Origin: a virus
Virus record (IMG/VR): IMGVR_UViG_3300030060_004796
Span: 1 to 64,000 of that record
Strand: one strand, 5' to 3'
Length of the DNA: 64,000 nt
Shown: one piece after another, positions 38,021 through 50,400 of the stretch
How positions within the stretch are numbered: position 1 is the first letter of the stretch
Layout of the letters: every line of letters begins with the position of its first letter
Position numbers and translations under genes: made by a program
The notes under the pieces: generated by a model
The model's input: only the letters and a program-made list of their open reading frames with translations
Database searches by the model: none
What the model was told of the DNA's origin: nothing

Positions 38021-41000
38021 ATGGCAACTTATATAAAAGGAGTAACGGATTATATACCTGTCTTGGAAGCATTCAAGCCAGACTATAAGTTCTTATCTGA
38101 TGTTTTAACAGTTAGGCAGGACAGGTATGATACAAACTATAAACAATTAAATAACTTATATAGTAAAGTTGTTCATGCACCATTATCTAGAGAGGATAAT
38201 CAAGAACAAAGAGAACAATATGCTAATACATTAAGTAACGGTTTAAAACAAGTATCAGGATTAGATCTATCATTACAACAAAATGTAGATGTTGCTAAAG
38301 GATTATTTAAACCATTCTTTGAAGATAAAGCAGTGGTGAAAGATATGGCTTTTACAAAATCATATCAAAAACAAATGCAACAAGCTAATACATTTATGAC
38401 ATCATCAAGTGAAAAGATGAGAGATAAGTATTGGCAAATAGGTGTACAAGACCTTAAGTATCAAATGGATGACTTTAAAAACAAAGATGCTAATTGGGCA
38501 TTGTCAGCTCCTATGCCTGCTTATGTTGAGAATCCTAATATATATGAAAGATCATTTGAATCATTAAAAGATAGTGGTCTTAAAATTAAACAAACTACAC
38601 TTGAGGGTGATTGGATTATAACTACACAAAATGGTACAGCTTTAACTAGACAAATTGTAGGGTATGAAAAAGGTGAAGATGGAAAGTTAGATCCAAATAA
38701 ACCTATAATTAGAAATCCTGCTGGTGAACACTTAAAGAATACTGTAATGAAAGACCCTATTGTTACTAGAGGTCTTTTAACAGAAGCTAAAGTAAAAGGA
38801 AGACAGTTCTCAGAAGATCCTGCAAACATACAAAAGTATGGAAGTTCTGAAAAAGCATTAGAATTTTGGGCTCAAGATATATTATCAACACAAACAAAAA
38901 AGGATCAAGAAGATCTTGTTGTTGCAGAACAAGAGGTGAAGTCTGAAAGTATAGCTGCAAGAAACTGGGAAAACTATAAGAAAAAGCATGGTATTATACC
39001 AGGTACACCTGAAGATGAGATGTACTTAAAAGCAATGTTTAATAAACAATTAGTTGTACAAAATAGAGATGCTTTAAAAAGTAGAGTTACAAATCAAAAG
39101 GGTCCAGCATCTGATATGGATCAACTTTTAAATAAAGCATATGCAGCTTATATGGGTAGTGTTATGGGACCTAAAATGACACAAGCTGCAATAGCTTATA
39201 GTCAAATAGATGCAGAACAAACGTTTGAAGCTAATCCATTTAAGAAAATGGAGTATCAACATAGATTTGATCTTAATAAAATGGCTATTCAGTATCAATA
39301 TGATATAGGTAAAATACAAGCTAGACATATTGCTGATATGGAGTTACAACAATTAAAAAATCAAGGAGCAGGATTAGGTGGTAATGATTTAGCAGGTATG
39401 TTAGGTATTACTGGAGGCATGCAAACAAAAGATGGTGATGCAAATATAAGTGGTAGTTTAGCAGGTGTTGATATAGATGGAGATGGTGAGATAGATGATG
39501 ATGAAAGATCATGGGTAGACGTGTTTGCTCAAAATCAAAATGATTTAACACAACTATTAAATTCAGCTGATCAAGCTGATATTTCATTTGTAGAAAAACT
39601 AATAGCTTCAAATTCAGATGACATGGTAGGTGTTGGAGGTTATTTAGGAGGTGGTCAAATTAAATACACCTACTACAAAGATGCAACTAGTGAAGGTGTA
39701 GAAAAAACAGCTGATATTGCTACAGCATTTTCAGATTTAACTGATCAAAGTAATGCAGGGTATCAAAGAAATTCTCTAGAGTTTGGAAGAATAGTTAAGA
39801 ATGTTAGAGGTAAATATGAAAACATTATACAATTAGAAGATGGTTCTGCATTAAATTATGATTTAGCAAACTTAAATATGGATTATGGTAATGCTGCACA
39901 AATTCATGAATTATATAATTCAACTAAAAATACAAGAACAAGAATAAATGAAAAGGTTGAAGAAATGAATAATGTTTATAAAACTGTTCAGGATTATCAA
40001 CTTACAAAAGATAAAAAAATATTTGCAGGTGGTAGTTATGGATATGTTGAAAATACACACCCACCAGTTCTTCTCACACAAGGTCAAATAGATATGCTAA
40101 ATAAAGGTGTAATGTGGCATGATGTAAAATATGCTTCAGACAATGGAAATATTAAAGAACCAGTTCTTGATGGTAGTGGACAACCTGTATACAGAAGAGT
40201 TTCAGAAGATGAGTATGCTACAATATTTGCTAATATGATGAATTTACAGACACATCAAAGAAACCAACTTATAGGTGGTTCACAAGATAGAGATGATCAT
40301 GAATTTTTAGTTTATGAAAATAGAGGTTTACTTGATGACTATGAAACAGAAGCTGAAAAATATTGGAATGTAGACTATGTATCATTAGCAGGTTCAGGTC
40401 AACAAGTAATGGATATGGAAGATCTAGATACTGAATGGCAATTTGACCGTGAAAAAGCATTAAAAGATGGTAGAAAAAAATACGAAACATTAAATAATGG
40501 TTTAAATGCTATTATGAGTGATAAAGGTGCTGCTGGAAGAGGGCAGACATATGATTTAAGAGCTGAGATTATTGGTCAAGAAATTACAGGTGCACCAGGA
40601 GAAACTGCATACAATCAATATACATCAGTATTTGATCCTGCTTCACCAAGTCAAGTTTCAATTGGACAACTAAGGTCATTGATTTTTGGAATGAATAACA
40701 CACCAAATCAGAATGTACTTAAAACTATTAGTATTGGTGATAATAGAACTCTCACTACAGCTGAGATAGGACACGGTAAAGATGCTGAATATGGTAATGT
40801 ATTAGCTCAAAAAATATATGATAAGTATATTGAAAGCTTAGTTACTAATAAGACAGATAAAACACAAGGAAGACCTTTTGTTGGCATATCATACGTAGAA
40901 AAAGTTAGTGGACCAGAACAACCAGATGATGAAAGAGTAGCTGGTTATCATTTAAATTTTGGAGCAGATTATGCTAATACTTTTAAAGGAATGTTTGTTA

Positions 41001-41437
41001 CATCTGATGGTAAACATGATGCAAAAGGTTTTGCTAACTTCTTACAAAATGGTATAACTATAACTCTTCCACAAGATAAAGATATTAATCCTTATAAATC
41101 TACTAATCAATTATTATCATTTACTGACTTAGCAATTAAAGATGAAGGTAATTACACAAGTACTCCTATTCTTAATGGTGGTCATTATACTATCTATAAA
41201 AACTCACAAGGTCAGTATGTACAAGAAACAACTACTTACTTATTTGATGATAATACAGGAGGTATACCAGCACAAACAACAGTTAGTCAGGTACTGCCTG
41301 TAGATCCTAGTCAATTAGACATGTTAGTTATTAATATGGATGAACGTTTATTTCAACTTCAAAAGCAAAATCTTAATAAGAAAGCTGCGTGGGAGAAAAA
41401 AAATAAAGGTAAGACAGAACCTAATAATGCTCAATAA
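38021..41437 (+). CDS. Virion cargo / internal structural protein with an EF-hand loop
   Basis: A 1138-aa protein, largely soluble and helical in its first half (YIKGVTDYIPVLEAFKPDYK near the start; then long charged helices). Residues 484-495 (DIDGDGEIDDDE) form a textbook calcium-binding EF-hand loop with acidic ligands at positions 1, 3, 5, 7, 9 and 12. It lies after a Gly-rich linker (LGGNDLAGMLGITGG). The N-terminal segment is of a type seen in virion proteins of Bacteroidota podoviruses, encoded right before the RNA-polymerase gene. The C-terminus is Lys-rich. No enzyme motif is seen. It is followed 11 bases later by the giant RNA-polymerase gene and probably shares its transcript. Likely packaged cargo or a neck (muzzle-type) protein; the role is inferred from position. 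Confidence 0.65.
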   Translation: MATYIKGVTDYIPVLEAFKPDYKFLSDVLTVRQDRYDTNYKQLNNLYSKVVHAPLSREDNQEQREQYANTLSNGLKQVSGLDLSLQQNVDVAKGLFKPFFEDKAVVKDMAFTKSYQKQMQQANTFMTSSSEKMRDKYWQIGVQDLKYQMDDFKNKDANWALSAPMPAYVENPNIYERSFESLKDSGLKIKQTTLEGDWIITTQNGTALTRQIVGYEKGEDGKLDPNKPIIRNPAGEHLKNTVMKDPIVTRGLLTEAKVKGRQFSEDPANIQKYGSSEKALEFWAQDILSTQTKKDQEDLVVAEQEVKSESIAARNWENYKKKHGIIPGTPEDEMYLKAMFNKQLVVQNRDALKSRVTNQKGPASDMDQLLNKAYAAYMGSVMGPKMTQAAIAYSQIDAEQTFEANPFKKMEYQHRFDLNKMAIQYQYDIGKIQARHIADMELQQLKNQGAGLGGNDLAGMLGITGGMQTKDGDANISGSLAGVDIDGDGEIDDDERSWVDVFAQNQNDLTQLLNSADQADISFVEKLIASNSDDMVGVGGYLGGGQIKYTYYKDATSEGVEKTADIATAFSDLTDQSNAGYQRNSLEFGRIVKNVRGKYENIIQLEDGSALNYDLANLNMDYGNAAQIHELYNSTKNTRTRINEKVEEMNNVYKTVQDYQLTKDKKIFAGGSYGYVENTHPPVLLTQGQIDMLNKGVMWHDVKYASDNGNIKEPVLDGSGQPVYRRVSEDEYATIFANMMNLQTHQRNQLIGGSQDRDDHEFLVYENRGLLDDYETEAEKYWNVDYVSLAGSGQQVMDMEDLDTEWQFDREKALKDGRKKYETLNNGLNAIMSDKGAAGRGQTYDLRAEIIGQEITGAPGETAYNQYTSVFDPASPSQVSIGQLRSLIFGMNNTPNQNVLKTISIGDNRTLTTAEIGHGKDAEYGNVLAQKIYDKYIESLVTNKTDKTQGRPFVGISYVEKVSGPEQPDDERVAGYHLNFGADYANTFKGMFVTSDGKHDAKGFANFLQNGITITLPQDKDINPYKSTNQLLSFTDLAIKDEGNYTSTPILNGGHYTIYKNSQGQYVQETTTYLFDDNTGGIPAQTTVSQVLPVDPSQLDMLVINMDERLFQLQKQNLNKKAAWEKKNKGKTEPNNAQ

Positions 41438-41448
41438 AAACCAACAGT

Positions 41449-44400
41449 ATGGCAGATCAAGAAAATTTTGATGCAAATGTAAATTCAACTGAGAATGCTT
41501 TGGATATGAATTCTATAGTTAATACTGATGATATGCAAGTACCATCATTTAACTCTGATATTGTAGACCAAGTACTTCCAGGAACTGATCATGTTATTCC
41601 AGAAGTTAAACCTTCTGTAGACATGGGCAATCCTGTGTATCCAGATATAGAAGGACCTGGTACAGGTATTGTAAACTTTGAAGAACCATATCCTGGAAAT
41701 TTTAATTATGATACAGAATTATTTGAAGATGTTGTAGATCAGGCTATTGAAATACAAGGAATGCCTAATCTAGAAATGAATCAGCCTTTCTTTGATATGA
41801 TTGACAGAGCAGCTATTGATATAGATAAATATCCAATCATGTTTTCAAATAATGACATGAATGCTGCTTATCCAGGAAGAGCTGGTACAGATTTTGATCC
41901 ATTTAGAACAAGTACAGGTATTCCAGATTTGAGTACACAAAACGGTATTAAAGCATTTTTATCTAGTGCAGTTGATGTAACAAAACAAATAAAAGGTCCA
42001 GATAAAACTCCAGGATATAGAGATCCTTTTCACTACAGTGCAAGAGACTATGACTTAGATAGATATTATAGACATCCTAGATTTTCTGATTTAGGATTCC
42101 ACCCTATGGCTGATAATGAAGCTTATTATCAAGCTAACTCTAGCAAGTGGGATAATTTTACAAGAACACGTAGTGCTTACATGGATATGTTTGGTCCAGC
42201 ATTTACTTCAGGATGGAGATCTATAGGTCAGATGTTTACAGGTGAAACTTTACAATCTGATATGATTGGAGCCATGGCTATGGATGATGCAATGAGAGTT
42301 GGTAGATCTACAAGTGGAGGAACACGTGGATTCTTTAATGATCTATTTCTTAATAGTGCATATACTATGGGTATTATATCAAGTATTGCTGTAGAAGAAT
42401 TAGCATTATTTGGAGCTGCGGCTTTACAAGGGGGTCTGAATCCTGCTGCTGATGCCGCACTTATTGGTAGAACTGGTATGAATATCGGTAGAGTTTTACA
42501 AGCAATAAAAAGAATGTTTACCGTAGGTGAACGGGGTGCTGCTGGTACTAGGATGCTTGCCAAAATGAGAAATCTTAATAATGTTAAAGCCTTTATGACA
42601 GCAGCAAAAGCTGGCGGAAAATCTACAGGTAGATTTTTTGCTCATGTATTTGGTCCAGAAACATTATATCAATATAAGAAATTTAAAACTGCTGCTAAAG
42701 CTGGTGATAATTTCACGCAAATGGCAAAAGCTGCAGGATATGCAGGTGGTTTATATAGGGACTTTAGAGCTATTAATTTAGCTTGGGCAGAATCTAAGAT
42801 GGAAGCCGGTCTTGTTGAAATGGAATTACAAAAATCACTCTATGAAGAAGTGATGGCTCTAAAGGATGGAGAAGATCCATCTGTAAAAGAAATGGAAATG
42901 ATTGTTAGTGATGCTAGAGCAGCAGCATTAACAACTTCACTTATTAATATGCCTATTATATATGCAAGTAATAAACTTGTATTAGATGGTGCATTAAGAG
43001 GATTTAAACCTTTAGGTAGGATAATGGATGAATCTTTATCTGGGCCATTTGGTAGAATACTGTTTAGAAAGGGTCTAAAGGAAAATCCATTTGTTGATAT
43101 GGGTAAGAAGTGGATTATTGGTGAGAATATGAGAAGAATGTGGAAGGCTGGTTTTAAAGCTAGTTGGAAACACATGGGTGCTACAGCATTAAGATATTCT
43201 ACAGCAAACTTTGCAGAAGGTATTCAGGAACTTGCACAAGAAGCTACATCACATGGTGTAAAATCTTACTTTACAAGTTTATATGATAGCCCAATGGGTA
43301 TAGCAAATGATGTTCATTTAGCACAAATGACACAAGCTCATCAAGCAGGTACAGAATCTATGTATGGTAATTATACACATACAGATAGAATATCAGGTAT
43401 GACAGCTGCAGAAGCTATTAGTAAAGGTGCAGCTTCACAATGGAGCGGTCAAGGTCTTCATACATTTATGTCAGGATTCTTAATGGGTGGAATTGTACAA
43501 GGTCCTCAAAGATTAATGTTTGATGTTACTCCAAATGTATTAAGATGGGGTAAGGACAAAGTGATGAAAACTACAGATTATGCTGACTATAGAGCTAAAA
43601 GAGATAAAGAAATAGGTAATGCGGTAGATACATTAAATAAAGTTTATGCAGATCCTAAGAAGTATTTTGACATAACTAAGTTAAATGCTATGACTCAGAA
43701 AGAGTTAAATAGTGCAATGTTTAAAGCAGCAGGAGCTGATGACATAACTAGCTTTATGGACTATAAAGATCATGGTGTCTTTAGTGCCTTATATACTGTA
43801 ATGGCTACAGGAAACTTAAATAACTTTACTGAACAACTTAAAGATTTTAAGAACTTAGATGACACAGCATTAAAAGAAGCTTTTAGTTCTGTTTCTTCTA
43901 CTCCAGAAAAAATTAGAGCACGTATTGATAAAATGCTTACTAGAGCAGAAGAAATCAAAAAAGGTTATAACAAAATGAAAGATGAATTTGTTAATCCTTT
44001 TAATCCTGATAGATATAAAAAAGATAGCAGATCATACCATGAAGAACAATTAAGACAAATAGCATTTGAGCATGCCAAGATGATGGCTATGTTTACGCAA
44101 ACAACTTTTGAACAATCATTAGAAAGAGCTAATGATATTTATAATACACTATCTTCTGATCCTGTACTAGGAAGTATTTCAGAGAGTGATATTAGAGCTT
44201 TGACAAGTAGAGAAGGTTTAGCAAAAGAAATAGCTCTATTAGAAAAAGAAGTAGAATTAGGTGCTAAAACAAAAGAAGAAAAAGAAATATTAGCTAGAAA
44301 GAAAAAGAAGTTAGAACTCCTTAAAAATTATTCTGAAATATTTAATGATTCAAGCAATCAAGCTTCAACCAACGGTCAAATGTATTCTGAATTATTTGAG

Positions 44401-47400
44401 ATGGATGGAAAAACATATAAAACAAAATCTATGAATATAGGTAGGTATGACAAAAGAAAGATGGGTAAATTAAAACCTGCATTTGTTGCATACCTACAAT
44501 TCTTAGCTGAAACAAATGATGATCTTGTTATTAATGATAAAATAATACCTACTTTAAAAAAGATTATAGACTTTGGATATTTAAAAGGTAGAGCTTCTGA
44601 TTATGCACAAGCTGCTAATGTTCTAATGAATCCTGGAAATCTGTATGAAATGACAGATAGATTAGCAGCCATAATGGGAGAAGCTTGGGAACAACATAAG
44701 AATAAAAATAATCTTACATTAAAACTTAAAAAATATCACGATCAAACAATACGTAGACAATTTCTAAAAGATCTTGCAGATGATATGATTCAACCTGATC
44801 CTGATCAAACAGTAGCATTCCTAGAAGAAGGTATAATGCCTACAGACTTTTATGATGGAACACCAGGCAGTGAGGGTTTAATAACTAAAAGTAGTGATCC
44901 ATTAAAGTGGGCAACTATAGAAGGACTTAAAGAAAACTATTATGAAGCAACTAAAGTAGATAAGGGTGAAACAACTGACGCTACTAAAGAAGAAAGAAGG
45001 CAGGCTGAGTCAGAAACTTCAGAAGGAACTCAAGCAGAACCTGACTTTGAAAGTGTTACAGGAAGAAGTAAATACCAACAGTTTCTACAAAAAGATAAAG
45101 ATACACGTGAGATTATAGAAAGAAAGTATAAAGAATATAAATCTACTTGGAATTCTGAGCAAGGTCCGCTTATGAGTAAGAATGAATGGGCTGCTTCACC
45201 ACAAGGTGGAAAAAATATTATAAAGTCTAGATATGAGTTAGATCAAATGTATCAAGCAGAACCTGCTGAAGTAAAAGATAAATATCCTACTCTAGAAGAT
45301 TGGATAATTGCAAATAAAAAGAATCCTTTAATTGCAGGAACAAACGGAATACTCACTAAAAATAATGTTGGTATTTCAGATGTATCTGTAAACTTATCTA
45401 AAGAAACAGGAGTACAAAGAGATAAACTTGATGGTAACCAAAAAGTAATTGCTACAGATAAGGCTACTGGATTAAGTGTTATTGAGGTAACTAACTATGA
45501 TGATAATAATAATAAAGATGTACAATATTATATATCAGATAAAGACCCACAAAATAGAGTTTGGAAAACCTATGAAAATCTAAACCCTAAAGGTAAACAA
45601 GTAATTAGATCTGGATATGTAAAAAAGACAGATGCAGTAAAAGCATATAATTATATATTAAGAAATATGCCTTCAGACACTGTGTTTGAATTTGGTAAGG
45701 ATGATCAAGGAATGCCTATTAAGTGGACAACTTCAGATATTGTACTTGACTCTGCAGATAATGAATATATTGTTAGATCTAATCCTAAGATGGTTAGAAG
45801 AAATAATAATCTTTATGTAGTACCAATTGGTAAAGCTAAAGCTAAAAAAGGAGAGGATGAAAGAGTTTATATAACAGAAGATGAATGGAGAACTCAAGGA
45901 TGGAAAAAGAAAGAAGAATCAAAACTTGATATAGGTACAACAATACAGAAACTTAGTTCATTTGAACCAGTTAAAATATATCCTTTTGACGGAAGTAAAG
46001 TATTATTTGGAAAGTTTAAAAATCATCCAGTACCAGAGGAAGGAGCAGAGTTGTCATTTGATGATGTTTTAAGGAGTTTATCAGAAGAGGATAGAAAAAA
46101 TATTACATTCCTAGTTGAAAAGAATCCAGCGTATGATCAATATTTGCAAGACTTAGAAAGTGGAAGTCTTCAGCCATATCAAGGTGATCCTAGATTTGAT
46201 CCAAATCCAGCTATACGTAAAGGACAAAATAAATATGAAGTTACTATAATGTTGGGTAATAGACCTATTGGTAAGATGATGGGTGTTGGGATAGCAACAT
46301 TAGTAGATCCTAAAACTGGACAAAAAATTGATGGACACAAAATAACTACAGAACAAACAGAAAGAATTTTCAGACTTAATGGTAGAGATGCAGCAGATGT
46401 AGCAGCAATGGTTAGAAGAAATTATGCAAAGGCTAATTTAATAACTAGAGAAATTGAAAATAGAATTGGAACTAAAAGTTCAACTGTAATTAAAATCAGT
46501 AGTTTACAAGATATTGAGTTAAATGTGTTACCTGGTTACACAGGATGGTATGTTGATAATGACAACAATCCTATTAATCCTAGATCTCCTGGTGCAAAAA
46601 AGAATGCTAAACGTGCTTCAACACCGTGGGCAGATATACCTCAATCATATAATAATTATGATGGTGAATTAATTATATATGACACAAAAAGATCAAGAGA
46701 TTCAGGAAGAAGATCTTCTACAAAAGTGTGGTCAATTGATCCAAGTAGTGCAAGAGGTAAAACAATATCTAATGAGATTACAAATTACATTCAGAAAAAA
46801 GGCTTATTATCTGTAGGTCAATTGGGATCAGGTAGATACTTACAGTTTGTGAAACTACCAAATGGTACAATTCATCATTTTGAATTAAAGTTAGATCCGC
46901 TATCAGAAGAAAGCTTAAATGATATTGCTGTTGATATTAAAAATAAACAACAGGAACTTATTGGTAAGGCATATAATGAAAAAGGAAAATTAAACAAAAA
47001 GCAAGCGGTACTTACAAGAGATAAAATTAACCAAGAACTAGCAGAATCTTTCTACATACTTTCAAATATTGTTGGGGATGATATAGAAATCTACTTTAAG
47101 GAAACAGGTGAGATGATGTTTAAAGTAGAAAGAGAAGATTCAAAAGTAACTATAGCTCTTGAAGAAAAATTCTTTGAACTTATCACAGATGGAAAAAGTT
47201 TAATAGAAACAATTAATAATGAGTTTAAAAGAGTGGAGGCAGATAAAGCAAAGAGAGATAAAAAGTTTAAGAAAACTAACTTTAATCTTACAATGGAAAG
47301 CTTTTCTCCATCTATACCAGCTAACTTAACTGATCCAACTCAACTTGTAGATTCTGGTGTTTCAGCAAGAGTTATAGCAACTGTGTCATGGGGACAATTA

Positions 47401-50400
47401 GCTGATATTAATTATACAAATGAAGTTAAGATTAAGGAAGAAATAAATGGTCCTAGTACAACAGGAGGTACAATGACACAAACAACTCCTTATGGAACAG
47501 AGCAAGGCCCAGAAGTACAGCTACCAAATACTACAAAAGAAAATGCTTATGAGATTCCAAAATCAAAGTTTACTATACCAGAAGTAACTAGTAATGAAGA
47601 TAGATTAGCATTAATAGAAGAAACTTTAACTGAAGACCATAAGCGTACAGTAGCTTTAATGCGTGAAAAAAATATTGCTCCAGAAAAAATAGAGAGTTTT
47701 ATATTTAGTAAAGCTAAAGAAACAGGTCAAGGAAATAATCTATTAGTGGATTTTGAAATGGAAGACATTTTAAATAATCCAAAAGAGTATAGTGAAGCAT
47801 TAGTAGTTAATGCTATGAGAAGAAGAATAGATGGAAGTAGTCCTATTAGTAGTGGTAGTGCTGAATCTAGAACAGCAGAAAATCTAGCAGAAATTAAACA
47901 AGATATACAACAAGGAGAACAGTTTAATAAAACTTTTAGTAATGAGAATGCTGCTGGTAGATATAGAGCTGGTGAAGGTTATGTAGCATTTCAAGGAAAA
48001 TATAGAACTGGTCAAATAGGATTGCGAAGATTGGCATATGAATCACTTATTGATTTAGGAATTCTTGAAGGTATTGACAATCTAACAGAAACTGAAATAA
48101 CAGATGAACTATGGGCAGAGTTAATGGAGCAAGAGTTTAAGAATCTTCCTGAAGGTATCTTAATGCCTATAAGAAGAAAGATTGCAAACTCTACACCACT
48201 TACACCAAGAGAAAGATTAATTATTGACGCATTAGAAAGTCAAGGTAAAAATATACTTGATGGAATAACTTCTGAAGAAGCTGCCACTCAAAAGAATGAA
48301 GATAATTTACAAGCAGAGTCAGGTAATCAAAATATATTAGATCAAATATCTAAAAAAAGAAATGAAATAGCTCAAGCTAAAGATAAAGTAGAAAGAGAAC
48401 TTACAGCTCAAATACAAAAAGCAAATCCAGAAATGTCTAAACCAGAAGTAGAAATTCAGGTTAATGAGATGATGGAGCAAGATGATGAGATTAAAAAGTT
48501 AAATACTGAATTAGCAAAATTACAATCTAAATTAGGGTATAAAATATTACCAGAATTTGATGGGAATGATGTTGAAAATATTGACAATTTTATAGACTGG
48601 GTTAAAAATAATTTACCAGAAGCTATTATGGTTGGTGATATTGATGATTTAGGTAGAAGATTAAAAGCTAATGGTGTAACTATTGGTGCGTTTGTTATGG
48701 AACTATCTAAGGTTTCTGGAGGAATAAAAGATCTTGTAGGTAAAGTATATGTAGGAAAACAATCTCCATTTAGATACCATGAGGCATTTCACGGTGTATT
48801 TAGAATGTTACTTACTGATGCTGAAATTAAAAAATATCTTGGTGTAGCTAAGAATGATGTACGTAAAAAAATGCAAAGCTCTAAAGGTTATGAAATACTA
48901 CCTGGAGTGTTTGTTAAAAATATGAATCAAGCTAGAATAACTCTAAGAGGTCTAGCAAAGTCATATGCTTTAATGGACAATGCAACATTAGATGAAAGAA
49001 TTTATGAAGAATATCTAGCTGATGAGTTTGAAAAATTCAAAACAAATCCAAGATCTTCTAAGGTAGGATCTGAAGTTAAAAGTTGGTTTACACGTTTATT
49101 AGAATGGATCAAAAATATTTTCTTAGGATATAACTCTTCAGAATTAAATGACTTATTTACAAGTATAGATTCTGGAAAATATAGAGAAGCAGGTATTCAA
49201 GAAAATGTATTTACAAGAGAAGCTATGCAAGAAATTGCTGAAGGAGGTGTAGTTACTTCAACAGCTTTGAAAGCAATTAGAAAAGGAGATCCTATTGAGT
49301 CAGTAAGGCCTACTGTTAGAAACGGGGTAGTAATTCCTGATGGAAGAACAATCTATATAAATAATTATTTTACAGCTAAAGAGACAAATGGAATAGTTGC
49401 AGAAATAGGAGCTATGTATCTCAATAGATTAGATACTCTTGCTGATGATCCTAATTTTACAGGAGAATACAATCCTTCAGCAATACTTGACCAAACAATA
49501 GATGAGTATATAGAAAGGTATAATTTTGCTAGAGCAACGGAAACTTCTGACGGAACTAAAAATTATTACTATGCTGGCAAAATAAATAGACAGACTAGAG
49601 AAAAATTAAATGAAAGATATAAGTCATTAAAGCAATATAAATCTGATGTTAAAGATTCTGTTACAGAATATCTAGAATTGTTTGATGAAGATGTTACATC
49701 TGAATTAGAAGTTTTAGAAAAAATTGATATGGATTCTGGAGGTCAAGTTAAGACAACAGAACAATATGAAAAAGATGCAAATGAAATAGGAGGATGGAAA
49801 TCATTAAGTAAAGGTGTACGTAAATTTCTTGCAACTACAACTAAAGAAGTGAAAGATGAGTTTACTGGAGAAATAGTTTCTGTTCCAGTTGATTATATTA
49901 CAGCATACAATGCGTTAATGAAATCTTTATCAGGTATGACTAATATACATAGTATGCTTGTTAAGTTAAAATTATTCTCAGAATCAAGTGAAGATGCAAG
50001 AGCAGTTATAGATGCAATCTTTACTAAAGCTAATCTTTCTAATATTACACTAGAGGATTTTATAAATGGAAATTATAAGCTTGATCAAGTAACTAATGAA
50101 GTTTTCTTCCAAGGTATTATAAAAGCATTTTCACAATTTAGAACGGATTATTATTATTTAGAAACAGATGTAGAAAAAGGACTTGTAAATATATTTAAAG
50201 CAAATCATAGAGATGATGCTCATACTCAAACTGATAAATGGCAAGGAAATTATACAAGTAAATTAGAGAATTTAAATACAAATCCTAATGCTCTTAGTGC
50301 TGCACAAGATCCTTGGGGTAGTATTGTATTTAATTCTAATAAAGAATCAATTAAAGAAGAAGAGTTAAATACAACATCAAAAAGAATTCAAAGACAAATA

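Noticed and set aside
42228-43175. Two 111-codon minus-strand frames opposite the giant polymerase gene
   Set aside because: They mirror Ala/Gly- and Leu-rich codons of the plus-strand gene, with no promoter, gap or recognisable motif.
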